Shown one piece after another: positions 1 through 12,900 of a stretch of DNA of 64,000 nucleotides. The stretch comes from Zygaena filipendulae (taxonomy: Eukaryota > Arthropoda > Insecta > Lepidoptera > Zygaenidae). The stretch is taken from NCBI GenBank assembly GCA_907165275.2, contig OU015662.1, positions 10,485,501 through 10,549,500 on the forward strand, read 5' to 3'. The translations under genes and the position numbers were made by a program. The notes under the pieces are model-generated. The model was not told the origin of the DNA, made no database searches, and saw only the letters and a program-made list of their open reading frames with translations. The first letter of the stretch is position 1. Every line of letters starts with the position of its first letter.

Positions 1-332
1 CGAGTGAAATTTTAACCGAACAACTGCGCCCACACCCACGGAACGCACACCTAAATTGCCACCAGCTCCCTAGCTATTAGCATTTTTCTGTCATCAGTCA
101 TTGGCCCATAGACAAGAGAGTAACTTATTTATCATTGGCCATCGTTTGTTCAATTTTGTTTATTTTCGGGATTGTTGTGCTGGTCACAATAGAAGCCAGA
201 AATAAAGAAAATATGAAGTATTTATTCGAACTTCGGCTTTTCATGTCGTGATAGTGAGATTTCCTTTCTTGTAAAAATATAATATTGGGTCTATAGGTAG
301 CTACTTCAAAATAAACGGTATCGTGATTCGTG

Positions 333-344
333 ATGCTAACATGA
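333..344 (+). promoter_or_regulatory. Four-codon upstream ORF overlapping the haspin start
   Basis: ATG CTA ACA TGA; its stop codon overlaps the main ATG at 341 in an ATGA arrangement. If the mRNA leader includes it, haspin translation could depend on leaky scanning or reinitiation. Confidence 0.45.
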
Positions 345-936
345 GACGGACTTATAAATCTAAGAAGGAAACTGGTGGTGGTTTGGACCACAGAGATGTG
401 TTACAAAATATCGACGAAAAATGTTCTGTTTTCGATGCATTCTTCATAAAGAATATTAAACAAGCTAAAAGAGAACTATCGAGTATTAGTTCAGCTTATC
501 ATTATGATGGCAAATCCGATAAGGTTTGCAGGAAGAAGTATGTAAAGCGGTTAGTTAGAAACAAAGTTATGAGTCCTAAGGAGTCTCTGTCGCCACTAAC
601 ATATTTGACACCGGATAAGTCGATGCACGTTAAGAAAGCTCCTGATCTGTTTGATCAGCTGCTTAACTCCTCAAACATGACCACTGGAACACCTATAGGA
701 AGTAATTTTGATTCCTTTGATCAACTGCTAAACACCTCAAATGTCACCTCGGCTACAACTAAAATGAGTAACATTGATCCGTTTGATCAACTGCTAAACT
801 CCTCAAATGCCACCACGGCTCCAACCAAAGTGAACAACATTGATCCCTTTGATCAATTGTTGAACTCTACAACCACAACCACGGAACAGTGTAAAGCGAG
901 CCACATCAATCTCTCCAGGGGATTTCCAGGAAAAAG
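341..936 (+). CDS. haspin: Haspin exon 1 (start codon, 22-aa repeats)
   Basis: Codes for the basic N-terminus MRRTYKSKK and four FDQLLN repeats. The exon ends AAAAAG|GTGAAT in phase 2; reading on meets TGA at once, so splicing is required. An earlier in-frame GTG at 323 is not a plausible start. Confidence 0.88.
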
Positions 937-3900
937 GTGAATATAATACACAAGTGTGGGTGAAAGTTTAATAAAGATATTTTGATACATTCATTAGTTA
1001 CCTATATTTTATTGTTTTTTAGAGTAACCAGGGCCTTTAGAAGAAAGAAACCATCTAAGATGAAAAGATACAATTACAGCAGTGATAGCAGTGGTACGTT
1101 TAGGGTTTAAGGTTTATGAAACAAATAAGTAGGCAACAATTTCAAGAAGGTGTTAGAAAGTTCAACATATTATTTTATTTTACAGATTCTGAAAAAGAAA
1201 ATACGTTCAGCAACAAAACATGCAACATATCGGATATAAAAACACACAACTTGGTGATAGAAAAAGAAATTAAAACTAGTCCAAAACAGTTCGATGAGTC
1301 CATTGCTAATATTGTTAAAAATTTACCTAAACTAAACAGTGTCAATGGTCACCAAAGCTTTGATAATTCTTTAAAAAATAATCTTAGATATAAAATAAAC
1401 AGATTATCTAGGAATATAAAATCGCCAACATCGAAGAATTCACCACTAAGTAGCACTCCATTCATAGTAAAGAGTAGAAGCAAATCTATTTATAAGATTT
1501 CACCTATTAAATTTGATTTAGATAAAAGTCCTAACTTTGTGACTATACAAGAAAATGTAAATGATAAAGATATGAAAGTAAATTGTAGTAATGATTCAGT
1601 TACTGTATCATTACAAGAAAATACAGTAGAATCTCCAATCATTCACTTATCAAAAAAAAGTCTGAAAATAAAAAATGACCGTACACAACATAAAATTTCA
1701 AGTATTGGCTCAACACGCTTAAGTCATGATAATGCCACAAAAAGTAATGCCACCAAATCAGAAAACATAATTTTTGTTGAAGACTCTTTCCAGGTGACTG
1801 AAACTGAACCATTTCTAGGATTTACTGATGTTAAACCCTCTAATGATAACAAAGATTTGAAGGCTTCTGTTGTATGTGAAACTGAAAACATAATGAAAGT
1901 GAAAAATTGTAGTGAAACATCTTTAGCTGAGTCAATGCTTAGTCAGCCTTTCTTAGGTTTCAGTATAGCTGATTCTTATGTTGATATTAGTTCTGAAAGT
2001 GATGTGAGTCAAAGGTTTTCTGGAAACAAAGTAACATTAACCGAACAAAATTGTTCTGGTATTACTGCCATCAAAACAAAAGAAAATGATGTTAAATTAT
2101 GTCAAGCTAATTATAGCTTCCATCGAACAACAAATAAGTCAGTATGTGATGACTCATCAGCTTTTACAGGTAACGATGAAGACGAATCCTTATATGATAC
2201 TTGTGATAGTGAACAAAGTATTAATAACGAAGAGCATAATTTAAAAGTAAAAAAACCTATCGTAGTTATTGAAAGACTTGATCCTTCCATATTCCAAAGA
2301 TACTACAATAAAATCATAGAATCAGATCCATCTATAGCAGAAGTTGAAACTAGTGAGATAAGCAAATCTACCAATGATAATTTAAGTTACAATTATAACA
2401 CTGAGTATGTTAGCAATAATAATGCAAATACAGATAGTGATATTGAAGAAGACCAACTGGAAGAAGAGGAAGATAATATGATTATTAATTACACTAAATA
2501 TGAAGATGCAGCTGATGCAATAGAAAATATAAGTTCTGACACCATTAATGATTTTTCTGAATCTCAATTTTCGTTGAATAATACAGTTAATTTTGACAAA
2601 GAAGACACTGATCATGATAGTATTAATGTTAATGAAGATAATATCGAAACAAACAGTAATGATGAAGAAGAAAGATGTTTTGTAACTACTAGAAAGCGAA
2701 ATAATAACACAAATGATCTAGATCTAGTAGTCACAAGTAACTCTTATTGCAGTTCTAGCAGTGATTATAATAACACTGTTTTAAGTAAAACTGATATAAA
2801 TTTTGAAAGAACATCTGAAAGTTATGACAAAACTCTTCATATAGAATCTAATAAAAAACTAGAAATGGTTGATAATGATGAAGGTAACATTCTAAGTGTC
2901 ATAGATAATGAAAATAGCCTAAATAACGAAAATGCTACAGAATCTTCAAATAGGTCAGAAAGTACATCTTTTGTCTCCATTAGAAAGAGTTCAAGGATTT
3001 CTAGAAGAAGTAATGTATGTAAAATTCAAGATGATTCTGTGGAAACAAGTACATTCGATGAGAAACCAGCTATCGTATTACTCCCTGGTAAAAAATGGGA
3101 GAGATCACTTAGCATTTACAGAAGAATGACCATGATGAATGACTGTCTTGACCAATCTCTTCTACAAGATGACACTTTAAAAAATAAAGGAAGGAAGTAC
3201 AGGCAAAGTGTTATTAGTACCATGGAGATGCAGGATTCAACAGGTGATTTTCCTAACAAATTTTTTAATTTTAATGAATATGCAACCTCTAGATGTTAAA
3301 TCCTTTTTTTCTTGAATTGAACTGGTAGAATTTCAATTTGTTAAAAAAAAACTAGGTTTTAAATAAAAGTACGTAAAATGTCACAATCATTCAAAGTTTC
3401 AGTGTAATGTCAGGTTTGTATAAAAATAATCAATAATTATTATTTTGTAAAAAATCTTTCGAATAGATGTGTTACAGTTTAGGATAATATGTTGTTTCAG
3501 GTTTACAACACAATGAATCAATCAATAGTCGCAGAAGTACATTTGTTTCAAAACCTAGTAGGTCAACCATTAGGATTGTGAAGGTAAATAAAAAAAATAC
3601 AATCTCATTTTAATTTTGTATTAGGTACCTACTTTCAGTTTTGAAAGTGTAAAGTTTTTTTATAATTTAGAAATGTGGTAAACCATCCAAATATTTTTGG
3701 AACGAAGTTCCTTATTTTATTTTATTCATTTTTATCAGAGATAGCAATACCGCACACAGTATGTACATACATAGTTGATAAAAGATAATTTTACAAAATT
3801 GTCCTTTTTACTAATGTTAATGTAATCAAGATTCCGTTGGTACAGCTAATTTAAAAAAAAATCTGTAATTACTAATTTCTCGATAGATGGCGTCAATACC

Positions 3901-6900
3901 GAACCTGAAATATTTTAACTTTTCTCTTCTCGGTCAACGTTTTTTGGACTCTTCATACTTTAGTTTGTTTTTCTTTGAAATTTTACTCAATTTATTGTTC
4001 TCTTATCTCTTCGGCTTATCTTATCGGCTATCCTTAGCGTATTCGACTATTAAACTTAATTCTAAAATCTATTCAGAGAAACGAAGGGGAAAAGGGATTT
4101 TCGATCTAATCATTTCTATTTTCTAGGAACCATACAATTCCCATACGAGTTTATGCAGTGCTACAGTGTTAGAAGATTTTAAAGGTAAGAAGACGTAAGG
4201 TGAAACAAAAAAAAAAAACTTTTTTTAGGCCTGGCAACCCCATACAATAAAATGTCAGTGGATTGACTCAGTCTGTACTGCCAGATCGAGGTTTACTTTC
4301 GCAATGTTAGGTAAAAAAAATCTTATTTGGTCAAATTAAAATTTACCTACATGTCATTTTGTACGAATACTGAGTTATACGGATAGTGATTTTTGATATA
4401 TTTAATAGTCATCGAACGCAGTTTGATTAACTTAAAACAAAATATAATTATGTTATTTTTTTTGTAATTTACAAAGCAAAGAAATACGCTACTTTAAGCT
4501 TAGAACGTGAAAAGTAGTAATAGGCTTGTTTCCGGGAATTTAAAAATCAAAATTCTATTTAGTCCGTCTTGTAGATTAATAAAAAATATTGGACACGTAT
4601 TTTTGCTACAGTTTATAGCACGTGACGTCACGTCTCATCTCCGTTATTTTTTGATTACGAAAAAAATGAAAAAAATTACGTGTCCAATATTTTTCATTTA
4701 TCTTCAAGACGGACTAAAAACTAAAATTTAGCTGACAAGCCCATTATGACTTTTCGTATTTCAAGTAAAGTTATTTATTTCTTGGTTACACTTACAACGC
4801 ATTTATGAAGAAAAATGCATTTTCATTACTCATACTCGGAAAGTAGGTCTGAAGTTGCCTGAGAAGCGGGTTGAAAGTAACCCTTTTCAGCCCTAGGGAG
4901 AATCGCTTTCAACTGACAACTGTCAAATTATTAAAAAAAAACTAGGTCTATTTTCACATTTCTATTGAGCCATGTTTCAACTTTCTATACAGCCAGCGCG
5001 ATGTAAAATTGAAATAACGTAAAGTTTAAGTAGGTATTAATTAAAATAAAATTCACTCACTTTTTCTTAAGCTAATTCCTATTTATATTTTTTTATTTTC
5101 TTTAATTAATAATTAAAGATAATATTTTTTTTTAGGTCGCCACAATGTAAATAAAAAATACTGGCTGAATAGCTAGCCGGCCAAAGAAAAAGAAATAGGT
5201 GGGAAAGTGTCAAGCGACTATCCGACTATCACTCATTTTTTCTTTAGCTAATTCCTATTTTTATTTTGACTTTCCTTGCATTCGTAATGAAAAGCACAGT
5301 GTTACCCTCGGGAGAAATTTAGTAAATTTACTTTCACCCCTAGGATAACAATGTACTATTGCACTCTGATGCAGACAACTAAACTGGGTAATTTTTTAAG
5401 CACTTATCTGGCAATTCGGTATCCGTCCGTCGCGTCGGTGTGAGTTGTGAACTTGTGAGTCATCAAATAAACTAGCAACACCGCATCGAGGCTAAAAACG
5501 GCTTCGCACTTCGCAGTTCGCGCGACGAGTGACGACGTTGCATGTTGGTCTTTGTGCTCGGTTTTTAAGTTTTTTTTATTTTAATTGCTAATAATTAATA
5601 CATTTCGTAGTGAAATAAGAACTAATAACCTACTGGTAGGTAGGTAAAGTATATTGACATTACACAAGTGTAAAATTATAGTGTTTTTTTGTGACTAGAC
5701 AATTATCCCTTGCTAACGGGATATTAGCTTGGTTCTGCGCCTTTGTCGGTTATAAAAGTGTCGAAAGCCAAGTGCATGCATCTTCCTCTGAAATACCCAG
5801 GTTAGTATTTTAATAAGTTAACGTAAATAATATTTCAAGTTCTATTGTATCGTGTGATTTCTCGATACAATTACGTAGGTACGTAATAGGTAGGTATGTA
5901 TACACGCGATTACGCATAGGGGAAAGTTCGGTTTGGTGGGCATTCGTCATTCACTTCCTAGAATCGTGTTGTGAGTTGTGACGCGTGCCATTTTTTATGT
6001 TTTAGAATTTATAAACGAAGACTGTGATGTTACTGTCATCGATTTATCCAGACTATCGATCACCGATCACGAAAACGACGTCACTGTGCTGAACAAGTTC
6101 CATGACACTTCTGGTCGACTGTCCGCCGCTCGCGACTACGTCCTCAGGCGCTGCAATCAGACAGAGCCGATATTGTTTGATGAATGCTATCCGGATACGT
6201 AAGTACCTACTTTAGACTTTCAGATTTTTTTTTTCCCCCACGGATGTAGAAGTTGAATGCTGTTTACCTCCATGTCAACACTAGTTGGAAACAAATAATT
6301 ATAGAAGAAGTAAGTAAGTAAGTATAGAAGAAGTAAGTTAATACTTTTTCATTGCTCATACTCGGAAAGTAGGTCTGAAGTTGCCTGAGAAGCGGGTTGA
6401 AAGTAACACTTTTCAGCCCTAGGGAGAATCGCTTTCAACTGAAAGCTGGATACTGCAGAAACTCAAGTTTTTTTTATGTCAAAGGGGGCATACTTACTGG
6501 CCAGTAGCACACCTAATGGTTGATTTATGTAAAATAAAATCCACTCATTTTTTTCTTTAGCTAATTCCTATTTTTATTTTGACTTTCCTTGCATTTGTAA
6601 TGAAACGCACAGTGTTATCCTCGGGAGAAAGACTTATTTAGTCCCTCGATCTATTGGCCAAACCCTGTGTCGGGACTAAATAAGTTACTTTCACCCCTAG
6701 GATAACAATGTACTATTCAACATGAATGAAATCAAAGAGTATATTTACCACACGTGATGAAATTTCATAAATATCAAATGATAATGGACAGTGCAATCTT
6801 AGAAGTTAATAAGTACATGGTTTCCCTTTGAAATCTATAACCAAAATAATGTGAAATTCTTTTGTATTCTATTAATTTATTAACCCCCAGGATGTTACAG

Positions 6901-9900
6901 TACCTACATCTAACATACCATAACATAATCATGAATTTCTGATTGTTTGTCAGTACATCTTTGATGCATTCTTATGTCATTACAATGAAATTCAGGTAAA
7001 CAGGTGCAACTAACTTATTAAAGTTAATAGTTAGCAAAATTATGTTTTTGGGTCTTTTCTGACATTTATATTAATTTTAAAGTGGAGATAATAATAATTT
7101 TAGTATAAACATTCTGCTGCTTCTTTATTAATAAGGGGGTTAATGTTATGTAAACTTTGATATTATGTTTCATACTGACTAGTTTATTATCATCTGGGTC
7201 CAACACTTATTTAGCATTATGCAAATGTGAACATGACGTGTGATTTTAGAATAATTTCGCTCTCAATACAGATTCTATGTCTACCTGTTTGAAGTTAATT
7301 TGTTTGTAGCAACTTTAAATAATATGAAAAATATATAGTTTAATTAATTTAGAAGTAGGTGTTATGTTTTAAAATGTAAACTATTGAACAGGTTTGTCAG
7401 ATTCGACTGTAACTTGAAGTTTTGGTAAGTAGGTACATTTAAAGTTAAAATTGTTCCAAAGGAATCTCAAAAATTAATGCAATGATAATCAAACAAGTAT
7501 TTTTTTTAGAATTGATTAGATTGTGTTTAGATTTGTCCACAATGACTCAGGTGTTAAATGCCTATTTACTTGAAGAGTAGCAGATTGTTTGTTTCGCATT
7601 GTACCAGGGTAGTCTACATCTTTGTGACATGTCCTACTGAGAGTCAGGCTAGTGAAATTATTAATAAACTAGGAGTTTCTTGCGGTTTCGCCTGCAGATT
7701 TTGAAGTTCCTGCGGGAATTCGGGATAAAAAGTACCCTATGTCCTTCTCTGTATTCTTGACCACGTGTAGGCAAAATTTCATGATGGTAGTTGAGGTGTG
7801 AAAGCATAACAAACACACAAACTTACATTCGTATTTACAATAGTTAGGATTAACAGAGTACAATTTTATTAAGGAGCCAGTGAGTTATATGCTTTAATGT
7901 GGTTTTTTACTGTATTAGGGTCCTGAAGAATTGCCGCAAGATTGGCGAAGGAGTCTATGGGGAAGTTTTCCTTTGGCGTGCTGGAGATGGGCGCGCTCGT
8001 GTGCTGAAAATTGTGCCGATCGCTGGAGACATTAAAGTCAATGGGGAGCCCCAAAAGGACTTCCACGAGATCATATCGGAGATTGTGATTGCTATGTAAG
8101 TGTGATTATGAATAATAACTTACATTAACCTCACACAAATGATGGCATTGGCATAAACATGAGTATACAATGAATATAGAGTAGCCAATGTACCAAATGT
8201 ATGGATGTATTCAAAACTAGCTGTGCCCATGTTTTCACCAGCGTGAGGTTAGGAATTACCGCAGGAACTCTGATAAAAGTAAACAAGTTACTCCTTATAT
8301 CTGCTAGTGAAAATCTTGTCAAAATACCTTCAACCGTTTTTGGAGATTAGCTGGAACACACAAACAGACAGACAGAATTTTTATGAACTGATTTTTTGTT
8401 ATGAGTACAGTATGTACTTTTACAAGCATTTAGTAAAGTGATATATTGACCTTGAGTACTAATAGATGACACTAAGTTTAATGGAAAGAAAGAAAAAAGT
8501 GAAAATGTTCTTTTATTAATTTATTTTAAACTAGCTGTGCCCCGCGGTTTCACCCGCGGTAATTTCAGAGTTCCCGTGGGAATTCCGGGATAAAAGTACC
8601 CTATTTCCTTCTCTGTACCCCTGACAACGTGCATGCCAAATTTAATTAAAATCCGTTCAGCCGTTTTTGCGTGATTGAGTAACAAACATCCACACTTTCA
8701 CATTTATAATATTAGTAGGATCTGCCACTAGAGGAAATAATACTTCAATTTGAGTTTAAAAAAATAAAGCCAAAGAAAGAGGTCTTGTTCGAGGTGCCAG
8801 TAGGTCACCTGTCCAACTCACATGTGCCAGTTATGGGGCCACTTGTATAAATACAAAATAATTTAATGTGAGAAATAATAAAATACTTAGGTAGGTAATA
8901 AAAAATATACTACTCGCACACAGGCCTCTGCTTGTTGCCACCACCACCTGCAGGTAGTCAAATTCAAATAGGTACATATACATATAGAACAAACTCATAA
9001 GCTCCGGAGTTCCCAAGGGAATTCCGGGATAAAAAACCATATGTCACTCAGAATCACTGTAGCTTCTTATAAGTGAAAGAATTTTTAAAATTGGTCCAGT
9101 AAATCCAGAGATAGCTGTTCCCCCGTGGTTTTACCCGCGGGAAAATCTGAGTTCCCGCGGGAATTGCGGAATAAGAAGTACCATATGACACTCAGGATTA
9201 CTGTAGCTTCCTATGAGTGAAAGAATTTTCAAAATTTGGTTCAGTAGATCCAGAGATTACCCCTTACAACGTCTCAAACTCACAAACTTTTGCTCTTTAT
9301 AATATTAGTATAGATATAGACAATAAATATTTATTTGTTTTAGTTAACACGCTTATTTTGATAAAACTGCCTGACACAGTGTTTGTGTTGCAACTTGCAA
9401 CCATCATTGATTTCTCCACACGCACCAAGGTCGACTGAAAGACAATGTCTCATGGAGTTAAGCTTTCCTTTTGTATTTATTTATTAATTTGTTTTTTTTT
9501 TTTAAACCGTCTGTTCTCCGCGGACTCGCCAGTGTCAATTTCAGAATTCCCTCGGGAAACCCTATGTATTTATTCAAAGCGTATTGTGTCTGTGCACTAA
9601 TGTTTATGCAAATCCACTTCATGCGTGATTGAAGGAGTTGTCACGACTCCTATTTTTCCGTAAATCGATTGTGGTGTAGTTAGTCTTCGAGAAATCTGAA
9701 GACCCGGTTCAATAACATTATTGTCGTAGCGGATGATGGGTGTAAGAACACTCAAACAGGAAAAATTATCTAAAAATTGTTATTTTGGATGCTTCTGTTG
9801 CGTTATAACCTTCTACATTAAATATTTTCTTTTTACCAACTAGCTGTTCCCCGCGGTTTGACCCGCGTTAATTTCGGAGTTCCTGCGGGAATTCCGGGTT

Positions 9901-12900
9901 ACAATATAGCCTCAGGGATAATGTAGCTTTCTAATGGTGAAAGAATTTTTGAAATCGGTCCAGTAGTTTTTGAGTTAAATCGTAACAAACAATCAAAAAA
10001 ACAGAAAAACAAATCTTTCATCTTTGTAATATAGTATAGATAATATAATATTAGTATAGATTAGCCTTAATTAAAAATCTGCGATTCTGTACATTGAATA
10101 TTTTTAGTAAAAATTGTCAAGGGGCGATAAAAGAAGAGTAACTAACCATAAAAAAGAGTTTTTAAAATTATTATCTGTCTGTCTAGCTATAATCTCAGAA
10201 TCTACTGAACGGATTTTCATGCAGTTTTCACAGGTATATTGAGCTTAGCCTGGAGCTGCATATAAGGCTTTGTTTCATTTAAATCGGATGTCGGAAAAAA
10301 GTTGTTATATAAAAACCTTTCGCGCGGGTGAAACCGAGGGGCAAAGCTTGTTGTATTATACGAGTAAAAATTTGCACAAAATAGGTCTTTTCATAATAAT
10401 ATTATTATTTATTATGTTTGAAAAGTATTTGTTGTTACGTACACACGTAATAGTCTATCAAGTAGTCAGTGTTCGTTCTATTCGGATCTTTTTTTCTGAT
10501 AAATAATACATACAAATTACAACGCTTTTATCAAGCGTCGTTTCCTATCAGAGCCTGCTCCCTGACCTTCTTTTGCAATTGGCATTAATTCAGAATAGAG
10601 AAGTCTTTTATCAAATTATTTCACTAGATGACAAAAAAAATACTAACTAGGATTCTGAATGGTATACCTATGTTTTTTTTTTTTTAAATGAATCTTCTTT
10701 GGATACGAGGATAAACATTTGTTGTGGTCCGCTATCGTATTCGTAACGCAATGACTTAATATGGTCATAGTGAGTCAGAGCCACCAGAGCCATGGCATTG
10801 AAACGTATGCTGAGCCCACGGTTTCACCCCCGTTAATTTCGGAGTTCCGGTGGTAATTCCGAGATAAAAAGTACCCTTTGTTACTGAGGCATACTGTAGC
10901 TTCCTCAAAGTGATTTTTTTTTAATCTGTCCAATAGTTATCCATTACAAACAAACATACAAAAAAATCAAATTCATTTCCCTTTATATTATTATTAGTAT
11001 AGAAGTATAGATGTAGAATAATATACACAGTGTTGTTCTAAAATGAGTCGGCAAAAAGAGGATCAATGTGTTTTTTTCCGTATTTGAGTTAAGATGGCGA
11101 CAAGCGACCGGTGTTTGTAGAACTCACCTTGCTTCAACCCCCTCCCCATAACTCCCGGCAATGTTGCGGGAACCGCCGCGTCGCGCAGTGACCACACTTG
11201 CGCGCGGCAAAGGACGGAGGTACGACGTCGATATAGCGTTGTCCCTTTCTCACCGGTGTTTTCACAACCGAATTTGGACTACCGTAGCCTTGTAGTACAC
11301 GGGATGCCGCGCGAGCGTGATATGGCGAGCGTCTGCGGCCGATTGGTATTAGAAAAATTCTTGTTGTTGCGCACCAATTTTATTTAAGTTTACTTTGAGT
11401 CGACTCTAGTGACTGATGTGTGATTTTTTCTCTTTGGCTCCCACAGGGAATTGAGCGCTCTGCGCTCCCCAATAGATGACTTTCAACGACGCATCGACGG
11501 CAAGGATGCTGACGGATTTGACTTGCAAGCTATAGAGTACGCAACTGATATATTTAACGAGGTAAGTCGTTTTACATTCTTTTTTAACCGACATGTTTTT
11601 TATGTATGTTCGGGCATAACTCCGTCATAGACGGATTTGCAAAATTCTTTTTTGTTCGAAAGAGGTTTATTCCGATCCTTTACATCTAAACTTCGACAAT
11701 ATTAGTACTTAATCGTTGGAGACTTAACCGATTGAAATTGTTTACCATCCTGTGCTCAGAACAGTTATTGTTCAGAGATCCTGTGTCATGCAATAAAATA
11801 AAAGATGCGAGTTGATGCATCTCCAAAATCAAAAAACGTTGTTCGAAATCAAAATCCGAAATGTTTTATAATGCCTTTAGTTTCCATTTATTTATTGTCA
11901 GTAGAGTTTTATTTTATAGTTCGAGTTTCTTTTGTTATGAATAAGCCAATTATTTATATAATCTCATATGCAATCATGAACTTTGGAATGTTCTAGTAAG
12001 TTTTCTTAACGTAACATTTCCCAAAATTTTATTTCGATCCGTAATTCTGTTCAGTTTCTAGTCTCTATAGTTATGATACATAAATAAATAACAAACCTGT
12101 TAAAGGCCCTCACTTCCTAAAGCAACAAGTCGTCTCAGAATGTGTTTTTGCCAGTCATAACTTAAATATCGTCTCTGCGTACAGATAAGAGTTTGTTGAA
12201 CCTTATTTCATCATTGCTAGGGTTCAAAACACTTTGCTCAACAACTGTTACCTGCTTCGTAATGGACCTTTTTTTGTCCGTACAATTTTACCTGGAGGCC
12301 GTCCCTTGAACTATTATAGTCAAATTATTATCATTATTCCGTTCCTAGAAAGAGATGGATTTATGTGACCCGCATAGCGTCTTCACTGTCCTTATTTAAT
12401 GGAATGCTCGTGGTCTTATTAACTCCGTGGCACAATAGAGCCCCCCTTGTCTGATGAAGAAATCTATTCACGCACCGAGGCCGGGGAGATGATGCACCGT
12501 GAAATGCAACCAAAGGACCGGTTTTAAATACATTTCTAACTACGCATCTCAAACTCTATTGTAATAGTGGCTCGTTGTTTTGTTACAAGTAAAAATGCTC
12601 TAGTTCTATCTATACATATGACATACTCATCTTTAGATATTTTATGTTGAAACTTTATTATGCTCTCGGTATATATTAAATTATTTAGGTATCTTTGTGC
12701 CTACATCATGTGTACATACGCAGACTGCTATATTTCATGGTTTTGCTCGCGTTTAACTTGTATCCCGCCACATATTTTGAATCCTGCAAGATCGAAACCT
12801 ACCCGTGGATTTATTGTTATTTTATACTTGTGTAGGTACATCGCAAAAAAAAAAAACTTAACTAAACTTTATCCCACCGGCATTAGAACAACAAACAACA

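Noticed and set aside
1116..3299. Stand-alone 727-residue protein starting at ATG 1116
   Set aside because: Its first 23 codons are intronic (acceptor at 1185) and its last 18 lie beyond the donor at 3243; phases show it is haspin exon 3.
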